From DASXRC01 sp036506795 (GTDB taxonomy: Bacteria; Actinomycetota; Actinomycetes; Mycobacteriales; Micromonosporaceae): a stretch of 64,000 nt of DNA. Positions 15,713 through 24,121 of the stretch are shown here, one piece after another. The stretch spans positions 1 through 64,000 of the forward strand of contig DASXRC010000230.1 of the NCBI GenBank assembly GCA_036506795.1. The letters are read 5' to 3'. Both the position numbers and the translations under genes were made by a program. The first letter of the stretch is position 1, and each line of letters starts with the position of its first letter. Under the pieces are notes generated by a model, which made no database searches, had not been told where the DNA came from, and was given only the letters and a program-made list of their open reading frames with translations.

Positions 15713-17032
15713 TCATCCGTTCGGCCGTGCGTTCCGGGGACCGCTCGGCAGCAGTTCCCGCCGGACCACGTTCTCTTCGCGGCCCGGTCCCACCCCGACC
15801 ACGTTGACCGGCGCACCGCACAGCTCCTCGATCCGCTCGATGTACCGGCGCGCGTTTGTCGGCAGGTCCTCCTCCGTGCGCGCCTTGGAGATGTCCTCCC
15901 ACCAGCCGTCGAGCTCCTCGTAGACCGGGCGGGCGTGGTGGAACGCGGTCTGCGTGAGCGGCATATCGTCGGTCCGCTCGCCGTCGATCTCATAGCCCAC
16001 GCAGATCGGCACCTTATCCATGCCGGACAGCACGTCGAGCTTGGTGACGACCAGGTCGGTGATGCCGTTCAGCCGCACGGCGTACCGGCCGACGACCGCG
16101 TCGAACCAGCCGCACCGCCGCTCCCGCCCAGTTGTCGTGCCGTACTCCGCGCCCGTTTTGCGCAAGTGCTCGCCGTGCTCGTCGAACAGCTCGGTAGGGA
16201 ACGGCCCGGAGCCCACCCGGGTGGTGTACGCCTTCGTCACCCCGATGACCTTCGTGATCCGCGTGGGCGGGATGCCGGTGCCCACGCACGCGCCGGCGGC
16301 CGTCGGGTTCGACGACGTCACGAACGGGTACGTGCCGTGGTCCAGGTCGAGCATTGTGGCCTGGGCGCCCTCCATCAGCACGAGGTCGCCGCGCTCGAGG
16401 GCCCGCCAGAGCACCGCTCGCGTGTCGGCGATATACGGACGCAGCCGCTCCGCGTACGCCAGGTACTCCTCCACCACGACGTCCGGGTCGATGGCCTTGC
16501 GGTTGTAGACCTTGAACAGGATCTGGTTCTTCTCCCGCAGCACCAGTTCGAGCTTCTGGCGCAGGATGCCGGGGTCGAGCAGATCCTGGACGCGGATGCC
16601 TATCCGGGCCACCTTGTCGCCGTAGGCCGGACCGATCCCTCGCCCGGTCGTGCCGATCCGCGACGAGCCGAGGTACCGCTCGACGACGCGGTCCAGCGCC
16701 CGGTGATGCGGCATGATCAGGTGGGCGTCGGCGGAGATCAGGAGGCGGGACACGTCGACGCCCCGCTCGGTCAGCCCGTCGATCTCCGCGATCAGGACCT
16801 TCGGGTCGACCACGACGCCGTTCCCAATCACGATCTTCGCGGACGGCGAGAGGGCGCCGGACGGCATGAGGTGAAGGGCGTACTTCTGGCCGTCTGGAGT
16901 GATCACCGTGTGGCCGGCGTTGTTGCCACCCGAGTAACGCACAACGTAGCCGACGCTCCCGCCGAGCAGGTCGGTAACCTTGCCCTTGCCCTCGTCGCCC
17001 CACTGCGCCCCGATGAGCACGATCGCTGGCAT
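15713..17032 (-). CDS. purA: adenylosuccinate synthase
   Basis: PurA joins IMP and aspartate with GTP to form adenylosuccinate, the first step from IMP to AMP. The 439-residue protein shows the N-terminal GTP loop GAQWGDEGKGK with catalytic Asp13, His42 in NNAGHT, the switch motif TTGRGIGPAYGDK and the C-terminal guanine-recognition region (TKLDVLSG, then VGVGPGRE). The length is typical. The gene stands alone on the minus strand, next to a lipid-kinase-like gene on the plus strand. Confidence 0.96.
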   Translation of the reverse strand: MPAIVLIGAQWGDEGKGKVTDLLGGSVGYVVRYSGGNNAGHTVITPDGQKYALHLMPSGALSPSAKIVIGNGVVVDPKVLIAEIDGLTERGVDVSRLLISADAHLIMPHHRALDRVVERYLGSSRIGTTGRGIGPAYGDKVARIGIRVQDLLDPGILRQKLELVLREKNQILFKVYNRKAIDPDVVVEEYLAYAERLRPYIADTRAVLWRALERGDLVLMEGAQATMLDLDHGTYPFVTSSNPTAAGACVGTGIPPTRITKVIGVTKAYTTRVGSGPFPTELFDEHGEHLRKTGAEYGTTTGRERRCGWFDAVVGRYAVRLNGITDLVVTKLDVLSGMDKVPICVGYEIDGERTDDMPLTQTAFHHARPVYEELDGWWEDISKARTEEDLPTNARRYIERIEELCGAPVNVVGVGPGREENVVRRELLPSGPRNARPNG

Positions 17033-17153
17033 GTGTACCCGCCTCCTGGGGCTCGGGTGCCAGGTGGCGACGCATGGCGAGCCCGAGGTGTCAGGCTAAC
17101 AAGAGTTGGCCGTCCGGAATCGGCGGCGGCAGTCATCGCGGGAGGCCGAGCCG

Positions 17154-18074
17154 GTGTACGACGTGGTGATACTCACCTTGACTGACCGCGAGGGAGGGTC
17201 CGCCGCACCGCGGGTGCCGGTGCTCGCGTGTGCCGAGGCGCTCGCGGCCGCCGGCGCCAGGGTGGAGACGGTTACCGCCGGTTCGGACGCGTCGATCGAC
17301 GAGGTGCTCGCCCGGCTCGACGGCCCACCGCGGGCCGACGGGCTTCCGTGGCCCAACGCCGACGGCGAGCCAAGGCTCGTGGTCGCCACCGCCGTCGACG
17401 GCCAGCTCCGCGCCGTCGTGCGCCGGCTCGTCCGGCGGTACGCGCCGCCGCCGAGTCGCCGGCCCGGCGACCTGCCGGCACACCGGACGATGCCCGACCT
17501 GCCACCCGTCGGCGTACTGCCGCTTGGCCCAGCGGGGCGCGGCGGGCCGGGCGACCTGGCCGCACAGCTCGAGCTGCCCCGGGAACCCGCGGCCGTCGCC
17601 GCGGCGGTGCTCGGTGGGCGGGCCCGGCGGTTGGATCTGCTGCGCAACGACGGCGGGTCGGTCACGCTCGACGGCGTGCTGCTGGCCGGCGAGGACGAGG
17701 CGGGCCGCCCGGCGCCGTGGCGGGGCCGGGTCGAGGTGGACGACGCCGTGCTCTCCGACGGCGAGGACTCCATGCTGGCGTGCGTCGTCGCGAACGCCGG
17801 CGGTTACGCGTCGCTCGACGGGCTGCCGCTGACCCCGGCGGCGGACCCGACGGATGGTGTGGTCGAGGTCGCGGTCGCCGTTCCGGTGGTCGCCCGCTCG
17901 CTGCTCCGAAGGCCACGGGTACGCCTCGAGGTCCGGCGCGCCCGCGGCCGCGCCGCCGCGGTCACGCCCCGCGACGCCGATGTGCAGTACGTCGACGACG
18001 GCGTGTCGGGTTCGTTGAGCCGCAAGCGGTCGTGGTGGACGGAGCCCGGGGCCTGGGCGGTGTACGTGCCGTAG
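17154..18074 (+). CDS. diacylglycerol/lipid kinase-like protein, catalytic motif degenerate
   Basis: The 306-residue protein resembles the DAGK/YegS lipid kinase fold. The N-terminal half has the region VVATAVDGQLRAVVRRL (77-93) where kinases have GGDGT, and VGVLPLGPAGRGGPGDLA where they have LPxGTxNDLA. The second half shows the beta-rich C-terminal domain (DGLPLTPAADPTDGVVEVAV). Because AVDGQ replaces GGDGT and the GTxN motif is altered, kinase activity is doubtful. GTG 17154 has GGGAGG upstream; in-frame extension to 17106 is less likely. It could be a regulatory or structural relative of the kinases. Confidence 0.7.
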   Translation: MYDVVILTLTDREGGSAAPRVPVLACAEALAAAGARVETVTAGSDASIDEVLARLDGPPRADGLPWPNADGEPRLVVATAVDGQLRAVVRRLVRRYAPPPSRRPGDLPAHRTMPDLPPVGVLPLGPAGRGGPGDLAAQLELPREPAAVAAAVLGGRARRLDLLRNDGGSVTLDGVLLAGEDEAGRPAPWRGRVEVDDAVLSDGEDSMLACVVANAGGYASLDGLPLTPAADPTDGVVEVAVAVPVVARSLLRRPRVRLEVRRARGRAAAVTPRDADVQYVDDGVSGSLSRKRSWWTEPGAWAVYVP

Positions 18075-18202
18075 CCCGTGTGGCTGAACGGCTGAGGATT
18101 GGTCACGCGAGCGGCGGCGCGCTGCCACGCGAGCGGCCGGTGCGCCCGCGGCCCTGATCGACTACAAATAGAAGTCCGGAGCCTCCCCAGGACCCGGTAA
18201 GG

Positions 18203-18231
18203 GAGCCCGGCGGCCGCGTGCCTCCGGGCTC
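18203..18231 (+). terminator. hairpin after the lipid-kinase-like gene
   Basis: Eight-base arms GAGCCCGG and CCGGGCTC form a stem with a 13-nt loop. It lies about 130 nt past the stop codon of the lipid-kinase-like gene and just before the LOG-family gene, without a clear T tract. Confidence 0.5.
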
Positions 18232-18260
18232 TCGCTCTGCCAGGCCGAGGCTCTCCTCCG

Positions 18261-19517
18261 TTGAGCCGAGCGGAGCTTCTGGCTGCCGCGCAGAATTGCG
18301 GCGTGCCCACACCACCGCCCCCCGACGTCATCGCGCCGCACGATCCGACGCCCGACGAGGTGGAGTCGCGAGCCGAGTTCGAGACGCACCTCGCAAACGG
18401 CAGCCTCGCCGGCCTGACCGTGCAGGGGCTGCGACTGGATCTCGACCCGGTGCCGGACCTCCGCCACGTCGACGTGGCGGACGCGCTCTTCGTCGGTTGC
18501 CGATTCGCCTCGGTCGAGGTCGAGGCCGATCTCGTGCGGCGGGGAGCCCATGTGGTGCCCTCGTTCACCGCGCTACCGTTCCCGAGCCAGCCGACGCGGC
18601 TCTACACCGGCGAGGACCTGTTCGCCGGGTTCGCCGAGCACGGGTTCGTGGGCATGTACGACACGGTGGTCTATCACCATTTCCGCGCGCACGGAGGCGC
18701 GCTGCCCGAGGTGCGCGTCGCGCTGGCGCAACGCCTGCACGACCACGGCATCGACAACGCGCTCGCGGACCTGACCGGAGCGTGGCTCGCCGAAAACGGC
18801 CCCGGCTCGGTGGTCGGGATCATGGGCGGACACGCGGTAGCTCGGGGAAGCGCAACCTACCGGCTCGCCGCGACGTTGGGTTGGGAGCTCAGCCGGGCGG
18901 GGCGGCTGGTGGTCACCGGCGGCGGTCCGGGCGTGATGGAGGCGGCCAACCTCGGCGCGTACCTGTCGACCCGCCCGACACGCGACGTCGTCGCCGCCGT
19001 CGACGTGCTGGCCACCGCGCCGGACTTTCGCGACCACGACCCGTACACGGCCGCGGCGCTAGAGGTCCGCGCTCGGTTCGCCCCGATCGACGCCGACGGC
19101 GACCGGGTCGGGTGGGCGCGGCGCGGCGGGTTGGCCATACCCACCTGGTTGTACGGCCATGAGCCGGCGAACCTCTTCGCCGCCCAGGTGGCTAAGTACT
19201 TCTCCAACGCGATCCGGGAGGACACGATCCTGCGGCTCGCCCGGGGTGGCATCGTGTTCGCGGCCGGCCGAGCGGGCACCGTACAGGAGGTCTTCCAGGC
19301 CGCTACGAAGACGTTCTACAACACGGAGGGGATCAGCGGGGCATACGTCTTCCTGGATCGCGCGTTCTGGACGCAGACGTTACCGATCGAAATGCTGCTA
19401 CGTCCGCTGCTCGAGCTGTCGCCGGAGGGCGACCTGTCGACGCTCATCCACCTCACCGACGACGTCCACGAGGTGGTCTCCGTGCTCACCTCGCCGGCCA
19501 GCGCTCGACGACGTTGA
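18261..19517 (+). CDS. LOG family Rossmann-fold nucleotide-binding protein
   Basis: The 418-residue protein has a variable N-terminal half and a lysine-decarboxylase-like/LOG Rossmann domain with GIMGGHAVARG and VTGGGPGVMEAANLGAYL (about 195-235). LOG enzymes remove ribose-5-phosphate from cytokinin nucleotides or act on AMP. Here the second family motif PGGxGTxxE reads AGRAGTVQE, so the active site is altered. The protein is about twice the length of classical LOGs. The start is uncertain: TTG 18261 or GTG 18303, neither with a strong ribosome binding site. Confidence 0.75.
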   Translation: MSRAELLAAAQNCGVPTPPPPDVIAPHDPTPDEVESRAEFETHLANGSLAGLTVQGLRLDLDPVPDLRHVDVADALFVGCRFASVEVEADLVRRGAHVVPSFTALPFPSQPTRLYTGEDLFAGFAEHGFVGMYDTVVYHHFRAHGGALPEVRVALAQRLHDHGIDNALADLTGAWLAENGPGSVVGIMGGHAVARGSATYRLAATLGWELSRAGRLVVTGGGPGVMEAANLGAYLSTRPTRDVVAAVDVLATAPDFRDHDPYTAAALEVRARFAPIDADGDRVGWARRGGLAIPTWLYGHEPANLFAAQVAKYFSNAIREDTILRLARGGIVFAAGRAGTVQEVFQAATKTFYNTEGISGAYVFLDRAFWTQTLPIEMLLRPLLELSPEGDLSTLIHLTDDVHEVVSVLTSPASARRR

Positions 19518-19573
19518 CCTAGGGCGGCCCGCGCGAACCGGTTCGGCGCACCGGGCACCCGGCCCCACCGTCG

Positions 19574-20599
19574 TTACTTGCTCAGCGTCGTACCGGTCGA
19601 GCGCAGGTCCTCGCAGGCCTGCGCGACCCGCTTGGCCATGCCCGCCTCGGCCACCTTGCCCCACGTGCGCGGGTCGTACCCCTTCTTGCTGCCGACCTCG
19701 CCGTCCACCTTGAGCACGCCGTCGTAGTTGGTGAACATGTGCCCGGCGACCTGGCGGGTGAACGCGTACTGCGTGTCGGTGTCAATGTTCATCTTGACCA
19801 CGCCGTAGTCGAGCGCGGACCTGATCTCCGACAGCAGTGAGCCCGATCCGCCGTGGAAGACCAGGTTGAACGGCTTCTCCCGGCCGTACTTGGCGCCAAC
19901 CGCGTCCTGAATCTCCTTGAGAATCTCCGGGCGGAGCTTCACGTTGCCCGGCTTGTACACCCCGTGCACATTGCCGAACGTCAGCGCCGCCATGTACCGG
20001 CCCTTGTCGCCCAGCCCTAACGCGGCCGCGGTGGCGAGACCGTCCTCGACAGTCGAGTATAGCTTCTCGTCGATGGCGCCGACGATGCCGTCCTCCTCGC
20101 CACCGACGACGCCGACCTCGATCTCCAGGACGATCTTGGCGGCCGCCGCCTCGGCGAGAAGTTCCTCGGCGATCTGCAGGTTCTCCGCGATGGGAACCGC
20201 CGAACCGTCCCACATGTGCGACTGGAACAGCGGTGGCTGACCGGCTGCGACCCGCTCCGTCGAGATGGCGAGCAGGGGGCGTACGAACGTGTCGAGCTTG
20301 TCCTTCGGACAGTGGTCCGTGTGCAGCGCGACGTGGACCCGGTAGTTCTTAGCCACCTCGGTGGCGAACGCGGTGAATGCGACGGCGCCGGTCACCATGT
20401 CCTTCACGGTGGGGCCCGAGACGTACTCGGCGCCGCCAGTCGAGAGCTGGATGATGCCGTCACTCTCCGCCTCGGCGAAGCCGCGCAGCGCGGCGTTGAG
20501 CGTCTGTGAGGACGTCACGTTGATGGCGGGATAGGCAAACGCGCCGGCCTTGGCGCGATCGAGCATCTCGGCGTAGACCTCGGGGGATGCGATCGGCAT
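19574..20599 (-). CDS. fba: class II fructose-bisphosphate aldolase
   Basis: This zinc-dependent aldolase cleaves fructose-1,6-bisphosphate to dihydroxyacetone phosphate and glyceraldehyde-3-phosphate in glycolysis and gluconeogenesis. The 341-residue sequence shows the zinc/catalytic motif HTDHC, the Glu-rich loop EIEVGVVGGEEDG, NVHG, the glycine loop FHGGSGS and the NIDTDTQYAF region of phosphate binding. It is of the FbaA type found in actinobacteria. It is convergent with the LOG gene and has no operon partner in the window. Confidence 0.96.
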   Translation of the reverse strand: MPIASPEVYAEMLDRAKAGAFAYPAINVTSSQTLNAALRGFAEAESDGIIQLSTGGAEYVSGPTVKDMVTGAVAFTAFATEVAKNYRVHVALHTDHCPKDKLDTFVRPLLAISTERVAAGQPPLFQSHMWDGSAVPIAENLQIAEELLAEAAAAKIVLEIEVGVVGGEEDGIVGAIDEKLYSTVEDGLATAAALGLGDKGRYMAALTFGNVHGVYKPGNVKLRPEILKEIQDAVGAKYGREKPFNLVFHGGSGSLLSEIRSALDYGVVKMNIDTDTQYAFTRQVAGHMFTNYDGVLKVDGEVGSKKGYDPRTWGKVAEAGMAKRVAQACEDLRSTGTTLSK

Positions 20600-20699
20600 C
20601 GTCCTGCTCCTTGCTGTGGGTGACCGCGTGAGGCGGACCGCGCTGTCCTCCGTCGGGCAGTATCGCGCAGTCCGCCGGTGGGGCGGCCGTCGACCCGGC

Positions 20700-21098
20700 T
20701 CACCGCTCCTCGGCCACGCGGTCGCCGCGCGGCTCTGGGATGATCAAGCTGAGCAGCCAGCTGACGACCGCCATCACGATCGCGCCCCAGAACGCCGGCC
20801 AGAACCCGTCGATGTTGAACGGCAGGTCGAGCTTGTCGGCGACCCACTCCGTGAGCAGGAACAACAGCGCATTCACGACGAGCGCGAACAGCCCGAGCGT
20901 GAGGATGTAGAAGACACACCCGACCACATGGATGATCGGCTTCAGCACCGCGTTCACGATGCCGAAAATCAGTGCCACCGCCAGCAGCGTCAGGATTTCG
21001 GACGTGGTGGATTTGCCCGTGACATCGATGCCGGGAACGACGAGCGTGGTGATCCACAGCGCGACCGCGTTGACCACGACTCTGATCAGAAATCTCAC
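20700..21098 (-). CDS. phage holin family (superfamily IV-like) small membrane protein
   Basis: The 132-residue protein starts RFLIRVVVNAVALWITTLVVPG and has four hydrophobic helices; the motif FGIVNAVLKPIIHVVG is typical of the chromosomal phage-holin-family membrane proteins found in many actinobacteria. The name is historical and there is no phage gene nearby. GTG 21098 is chosen because AGGATG lies about 8 nt upstream; residues further upstream are polar and unlikely. The function is unknown. Confidence 0.8.
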   Translation of the reverse strand: MRFLIRVVVNAVALWITTLVVPGIDVTGKSTTSEILTLLAVALIFGIVNAVLKPIIHVVGCVFYILTLGLFALVVNALLFLLTEWVADKLDLPFNIDGFWPAFWGAIVMAVVSWLLSLIIPEPRGDRVAEER

Positions 21099-21238
21099 GG
21101 GTTCATCCTGGCATCCGGACGCACGCCCGGGCGGGAATCGGACCGTGTCGCCGCCCCATCCATGCCCGGACGGTCGTGCGGGCACGGCCCCGGCCCCGTA
21201 CCGTGAAACGCGGAACCGCCGACCGGGAGGAGGCGACG

Positions 21239-21448
21239 ATGACCGAGCCCGACGAGGACCGTGCGCCCGGCCACCACCTCGAGGCCGACGAGCGGGACAT
21301 CGAAGCGCCGGACGCGGACGCCGTCGAACAGGCCATCTCCGCGAATCCGGCCGAGGAGCCGGCCGAGGTGCACCGCGGCCTCGAGGTCGGCGAGTGGGAC
21401 GCGGTCGAGCAGGCGTACGTGGTCGACCTCGACGACGACTACCGTTGA
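21239..21448 (+). CDS. hypothetical small acidic protein
   Basis: The 69-residue protein is rich in Asp, Glu and Ala (TEPDEDRAPGHHLEADERD, ending VVDLDDDYR) and should be soluble and strongly acidic. A very strong ribosome binding site, GGGAGGAGG, is found 5 nt before ATG 21239, and third positions are mostly G or C, so I consider it a real gene. No family is recognised. It ends 23 bases before the convergent amrB-like gene. Confidence 0.65.
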   Translation: MTEPDEDRAPGHHLEADERDIEAPDADAVEQAISANPAEEPAEVHRGLEVGEWDAVEQAYVVDLDDDYR

Positions 21449-21470
21449 CCGCTCGCCGCGGTCGGGCATC

Positions 21471-22304
21471 TCAGGCGGGCGCGGGATGGAGCGCGAACGC
21501 CGCGTAACCGACTACGCGCGTCGGATCACCGGCCGTGTCCGCGGACGTGGACAGGTCGAGCAGGGTCGGCCGAAGGCCCACCCGCCGCGCCCACGAGACG
21601 AGTCCCCGCAGCGCGAACACGCCGCAGGCGTCGCGTACGCCTATCCGCTCCTCCGCGAGGTCGAGCACGGCCTGGGCTGTTCTCTGGTCCTGCCGCCGCG
21701 CGGTCGGGTCGTCGAGGTAATGCGACAGGTCGGTGCTGCACACGACGACCGTGCCGGGGTCCGCCGCCAGCGACAGTGCGCCGATGACGACGTCCACTGA
21801 GGACGGACCGACCACAATGGGCAGCACGGGTACGCCCCCGGGCAGCACCCGCTGTAGGAACGGCAGCTGCACCTCCAAGGAGTGCTCCGGGACGTGCGGC
21901 CGGTCGTCGACCGTGACGTGCCCGCCGCCCGCCAGCCGGTCGACGAGGGCGGTGTCGATCGGGACCTCGCCCAGCGGCGTACGCCACGCCTCGACGGCAG
22001 GCACCGCGCAGCCGGACAGCTCCACGTAGTGGGCCGGCCCGAGCAGCACAACGCGCCGCACCCGGTCCGCCTGGGCATGCAGCCGCGCGTACGCGTGGGC
22101 GGCCGTCGGCCCGGAGAATTGGTAGCCGGCGTGCGGCACGACGTACGCCGCCGCGACGGCCTCGTCCGCGGGAGTCGCCACGTCGCCGACCAGGCGGTCG
22201 ACGACGACGGCCAGCACACCGGCGTCGGCCGGGTAGAACCTGCCGGCCACCGCCGGCGCCCGTACGCCGCGGCCGGACGACCGCGGGACGTCACGCACGA
22301 TCAC
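21471..22304 (-). CDS. amrB: AmmeMemoRadiSam system protein B (MEMO1 family)
   Basis: The 277-residue protein matches the MEMO1 family, related to extradiol dioxygenases: RAPAVAGRFYPAD near the start, PHAGYQFSGPTAAHAY, LLGPAHY, the HSLEVQLPFLQ motif and STDLSHY. Histidines in these motifs correspond to the metal-site positions. In bacteria it is named for its co-occurrence with an AMMECR1 protein and a radical SAM enzyme. Here the radical SAM gene is 72 bases upstream on the same strand, but no AMMECR1 gene is found. The biochemical role is not settled. Confidence 0.9.
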   Translation of the reverse strand: MIVRDVPRSSGRGVRAPAVAGRFYPADAGVLAVVVDRLVGDVATPADEAVAAAYVVPHAGYQFSGPTAAHAYARLHAQADRVRRVVLLGPAHYVELSGCAVPAVEAWRTPLGEVPIDTALVDRLAGGGHVTVDDRPHVPEHSLEVQLPFLQRVLPGGVPVLPIVVGPSSVDVVIGALSLAADPGTVVVCSTDLSHYLDDPTARRQDQRTAQAVLDLAEERIGVRDACGVFALRGLVSWARRVGLRPTLLDLSTSADTAGDPTRVVGYAAFALHPAPA

Positions 22305-22376
22305 CGGTGTACCACACGCGGTGCTGGTTGTCTCCGACGCGCGCCGGCGCGCACGTCACCCGTTGGCACGCCTTGG

Positions 22377-23543
22377 CTACGGTGCGACCGGCGTACGGCG
22401 ATCGTGCGCGCCGACGCCCGGTGGGACCGGGTCGAGCAGACGCACCGGCATCCGGCGCCGCCCCCAGTCCCCGAGCGGCCCGGCATACACACCCGGCAGC
22501 GTCGTGCCGCAGCTCTCACACGCGCCCGCCTCGGTGAGCCGGTAGTCCACGATGTCGTACCAGTCGCGCACGACGACGGGCCGATCGCAGCCGGGACACC
22601 GGGTGGTCCCGCCGTCGGGGTCGTGGACGTTGCCGGTATAGACGTAGCGGAGCCCATGCTCCAGAGCGATCCGGCGGGCCCGGCGCAGAGTGGCCGGCGG
22701 CGTCGGTGGCACGTCGCGCATCTTGAAGTCGGGGTGGAACGCTGAGAAGTGCAGCGGCACGTCCGGCCCGAGGTGTTCGAGCAGCCAGGCACACTCCTCG
22801 GCGATCTCGCCGTCGGAGTCGTTGTGCCCCGGAATCAGCAGGGTCGTGATCTCGAACCAGACCTCGGTCTCGTGCCGCAGGTACTCGAGCGTCTCCAGCA
22901 CTGCCGGCAGCTTGGAGAAAGTGATCTTCTCGTAGAAGGCGTCGGTGAATGCCTTGAGGTCGATGTTCGCCGCGTCCATGTGCCGGTAGAACTCCGCCCG
23001 GGGCGCCGCGTTGATGTACCCCGCCGACACCGCGATCGCGCTGATGCCGCGCTCGTGGCAGGCGTCGGCGACATCCATGGCGTACTCCATGAAGATCACC
23101 GGGTCGTTGTACGTGAACGCCACCGACCGGCAGCCGAGCCGCTGCGCCGCCGCGGCGAGGGCGTCCGGGGAGGCCGCGGCCGACAGCGTGTCGATCTCGC
23201 GGGACTTGGAGATGTCCCAGTTCTGGCAGAACCGGCAGGCGAGGTTGCAGCCGGCGGTGCCGAACGACAGCACCGACGAACCGGGCAGGAAGTGGTTGAG
23301 CGGCTTCTTCTCGACCGGATCCACGCAGAAGCCCGAGGAGCGACCGTACGTGGCAAGCACGATCTGATCGTCGATCCGGCCGCGGACGAAGCACAGCCCG
23401 CGCTGGCCCTCCCGGAGCTTGCACGCGCGCGGGCACACGTCGCACTGCACCCGGCCATCCGGCAAGGCATGCCAGTACGCCGTGGCAACGGTGTTCGGGT
23501 CGGCCAGGCTCAGCGCGTCCGGCGCGACCGCTTGATCGGTCAT
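22377..23543 (-). CDS. amrS: AmmeMemoRadiSam system radical SAM enzyme
   Basis: The 388-residue protein carries the radical SAM 4Fe-4S motif CNLACRFC (Cys99, Cys103, Cys106) and an N-terminal Cys-rich segment (Cys34, Cys37, Cys41, Cys51) like that of pyruvate-formate-lyase-activating enzymes. A C-terminal zinc-ribbon-like knuckle is formed by two CxxC pairs (CPGC and CESC). Family features such as TYNDPVIFMEYAMD are present. It is transcribed before amrB. GGGAGG lies before the ATG. The substrate is unknown; it is divergent from a SigE-family sigma factor with a 74-base gap. Confidence 0.9.
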   Translation of the reverse strand: MTDQAVAPDALSLADPNTVATAYWHALPDGRVQCDVCPRACKLREGQRGLCFVRGRIDDQIVLATYGRSSGFCVDPVEKKPLNHFLPGSSVLSFGTAGCNLACRFCQNWDISKSREIDTLSAAASPDALAAAAQRLGCRSVAFTYNDPVIFMEYAMDVADACHERGISAIAVSAGYINAAPRAEFYRHMDAANIDLKAFTDAFYEKITFSKLPAVLETLEYLRHETEVWFEITTLLIPGHNDSDGEIAEECAWLLEHLGPDVPLHFSAFHPDFKMRDVPPTPPATLRRARRIALEHGLRYVYTGNVHDPDGGTTRCPGCDRPVVVRDWYDIVDYRLTEAGACESCGTTLPGVYAGPLGDWGRRRMPVRLLDPVPPGVGAHDRRTPVAP

Positions 23544-23583
23544 GGGCGCCGCCTCCCTTCCGTCAACGCTACTCCCGTGCAGG

Positions 23584-23612
23584 GCAACCTTTCGCGTCCC
23601 AGCGGGGTCCTA
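23584..23612 (+). promoter_or_regulatory. candidate ECF-type promoter of the sigma factor gene
   Basis: GCAACC (23584-23589) and GTCCTA (23607-23612) are separated by 17 nt and lie directly before the sigma gene at 23618. An AAC-containing -35 and a GTC-containing -10 are the general pattern for ECF sigma factors, so this may be an autoregulated promoter. That is an inference from the motif only. Confidence 0.45.
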
Positions 23613-23617
23613 GGGAC

Positions 23618-24121
23618 ATGGCGAAGTGGCAGGCCCCGCCATCGTTCGAGGAGTACGTGCGGGACCGGCACGTCGAACTGCTCCGGTTCGCACACGCTCT
23701 GACCGGCGACCGGCACCTCGCCGACGACCTCGTCCAGGACGCGCTCGAGCGCACCGGCATGCGGTGGGAGCGGATCCGGCGGCAGGAAGACCCCGAGGGG
23801 TACCTGCGGCGGATCATCGTCAACCGGCACCTGAGCCGGTGGCGCTCGCTGCGCCGGGAACGGCTCGTCGCCGAGCCACCGGAGCGGTCGTACGCCGACG
23901 CCGAGCCGCCCGACCAGGTTCTCTGGCAGTTGCTCGGGACGCTGCCGCGACGCCAGCGGGCGGTGTTGGTGCTCAGGTTCTACGAGGACCTCAGCGAGGT
24001 ACAGGTCGCCGCGACGCTCGGCTGTTCGGTCGGCGCGGTCAAGAGCTACGGCTCGCGGGGGATGGCGCGGCTTCGGGCCGCCATGGCGGAGCCGCGCGTG
24101 GTCAAGGACGGTGCCCGGTGA
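23618..24121 (+). CDS. SigE family RNA polymerase sigma factor (ECF)
   Basis: The 167-residue protein has sigma region 2 (SFEEYVRDRHVELLRFAHALTGDRHLADDLVQDAL) and region 4 (LPRRQRAVLVLRFYEDLSEVQVAATLGCSVGAVKSYGSRGMARLR), the layout of the actinobacterial SigE-family ECF group. It directs RNA polymerase to a stress or envelope regulon. Its stop overlaps the start of the next gene (GTGA), which codes for a membrane protein likely to control it. Confidence 0.93.
   Translation: MAKWQAPPSFEEYVRDRHVELLRFAHALTGDRHLADDLVQDALERTGMRWERIRRQEDPEGYLRRIIVNRHLSRWRSLRRERLVAEPPERSYADAEPPDQVLWQLLGTLPRRQRAVLVLRFYEDLSEVQVAATLGCSVGAVKSYGSRGMARLRAAMAEPRVVKDGAR

Noticed and set aside
15707..17185. Plus-strand frame of 492 codons opposite purA
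   Set aside because: The minus strand encodes an unmistakable adenylosuccinate synthase; the opposite frame is a composition artefact.
20700..21098. Possible prophage signal from the phage holin family protein
   Set aside because: The family is a common chromosomal membrane protein and no other phage gene is seen.
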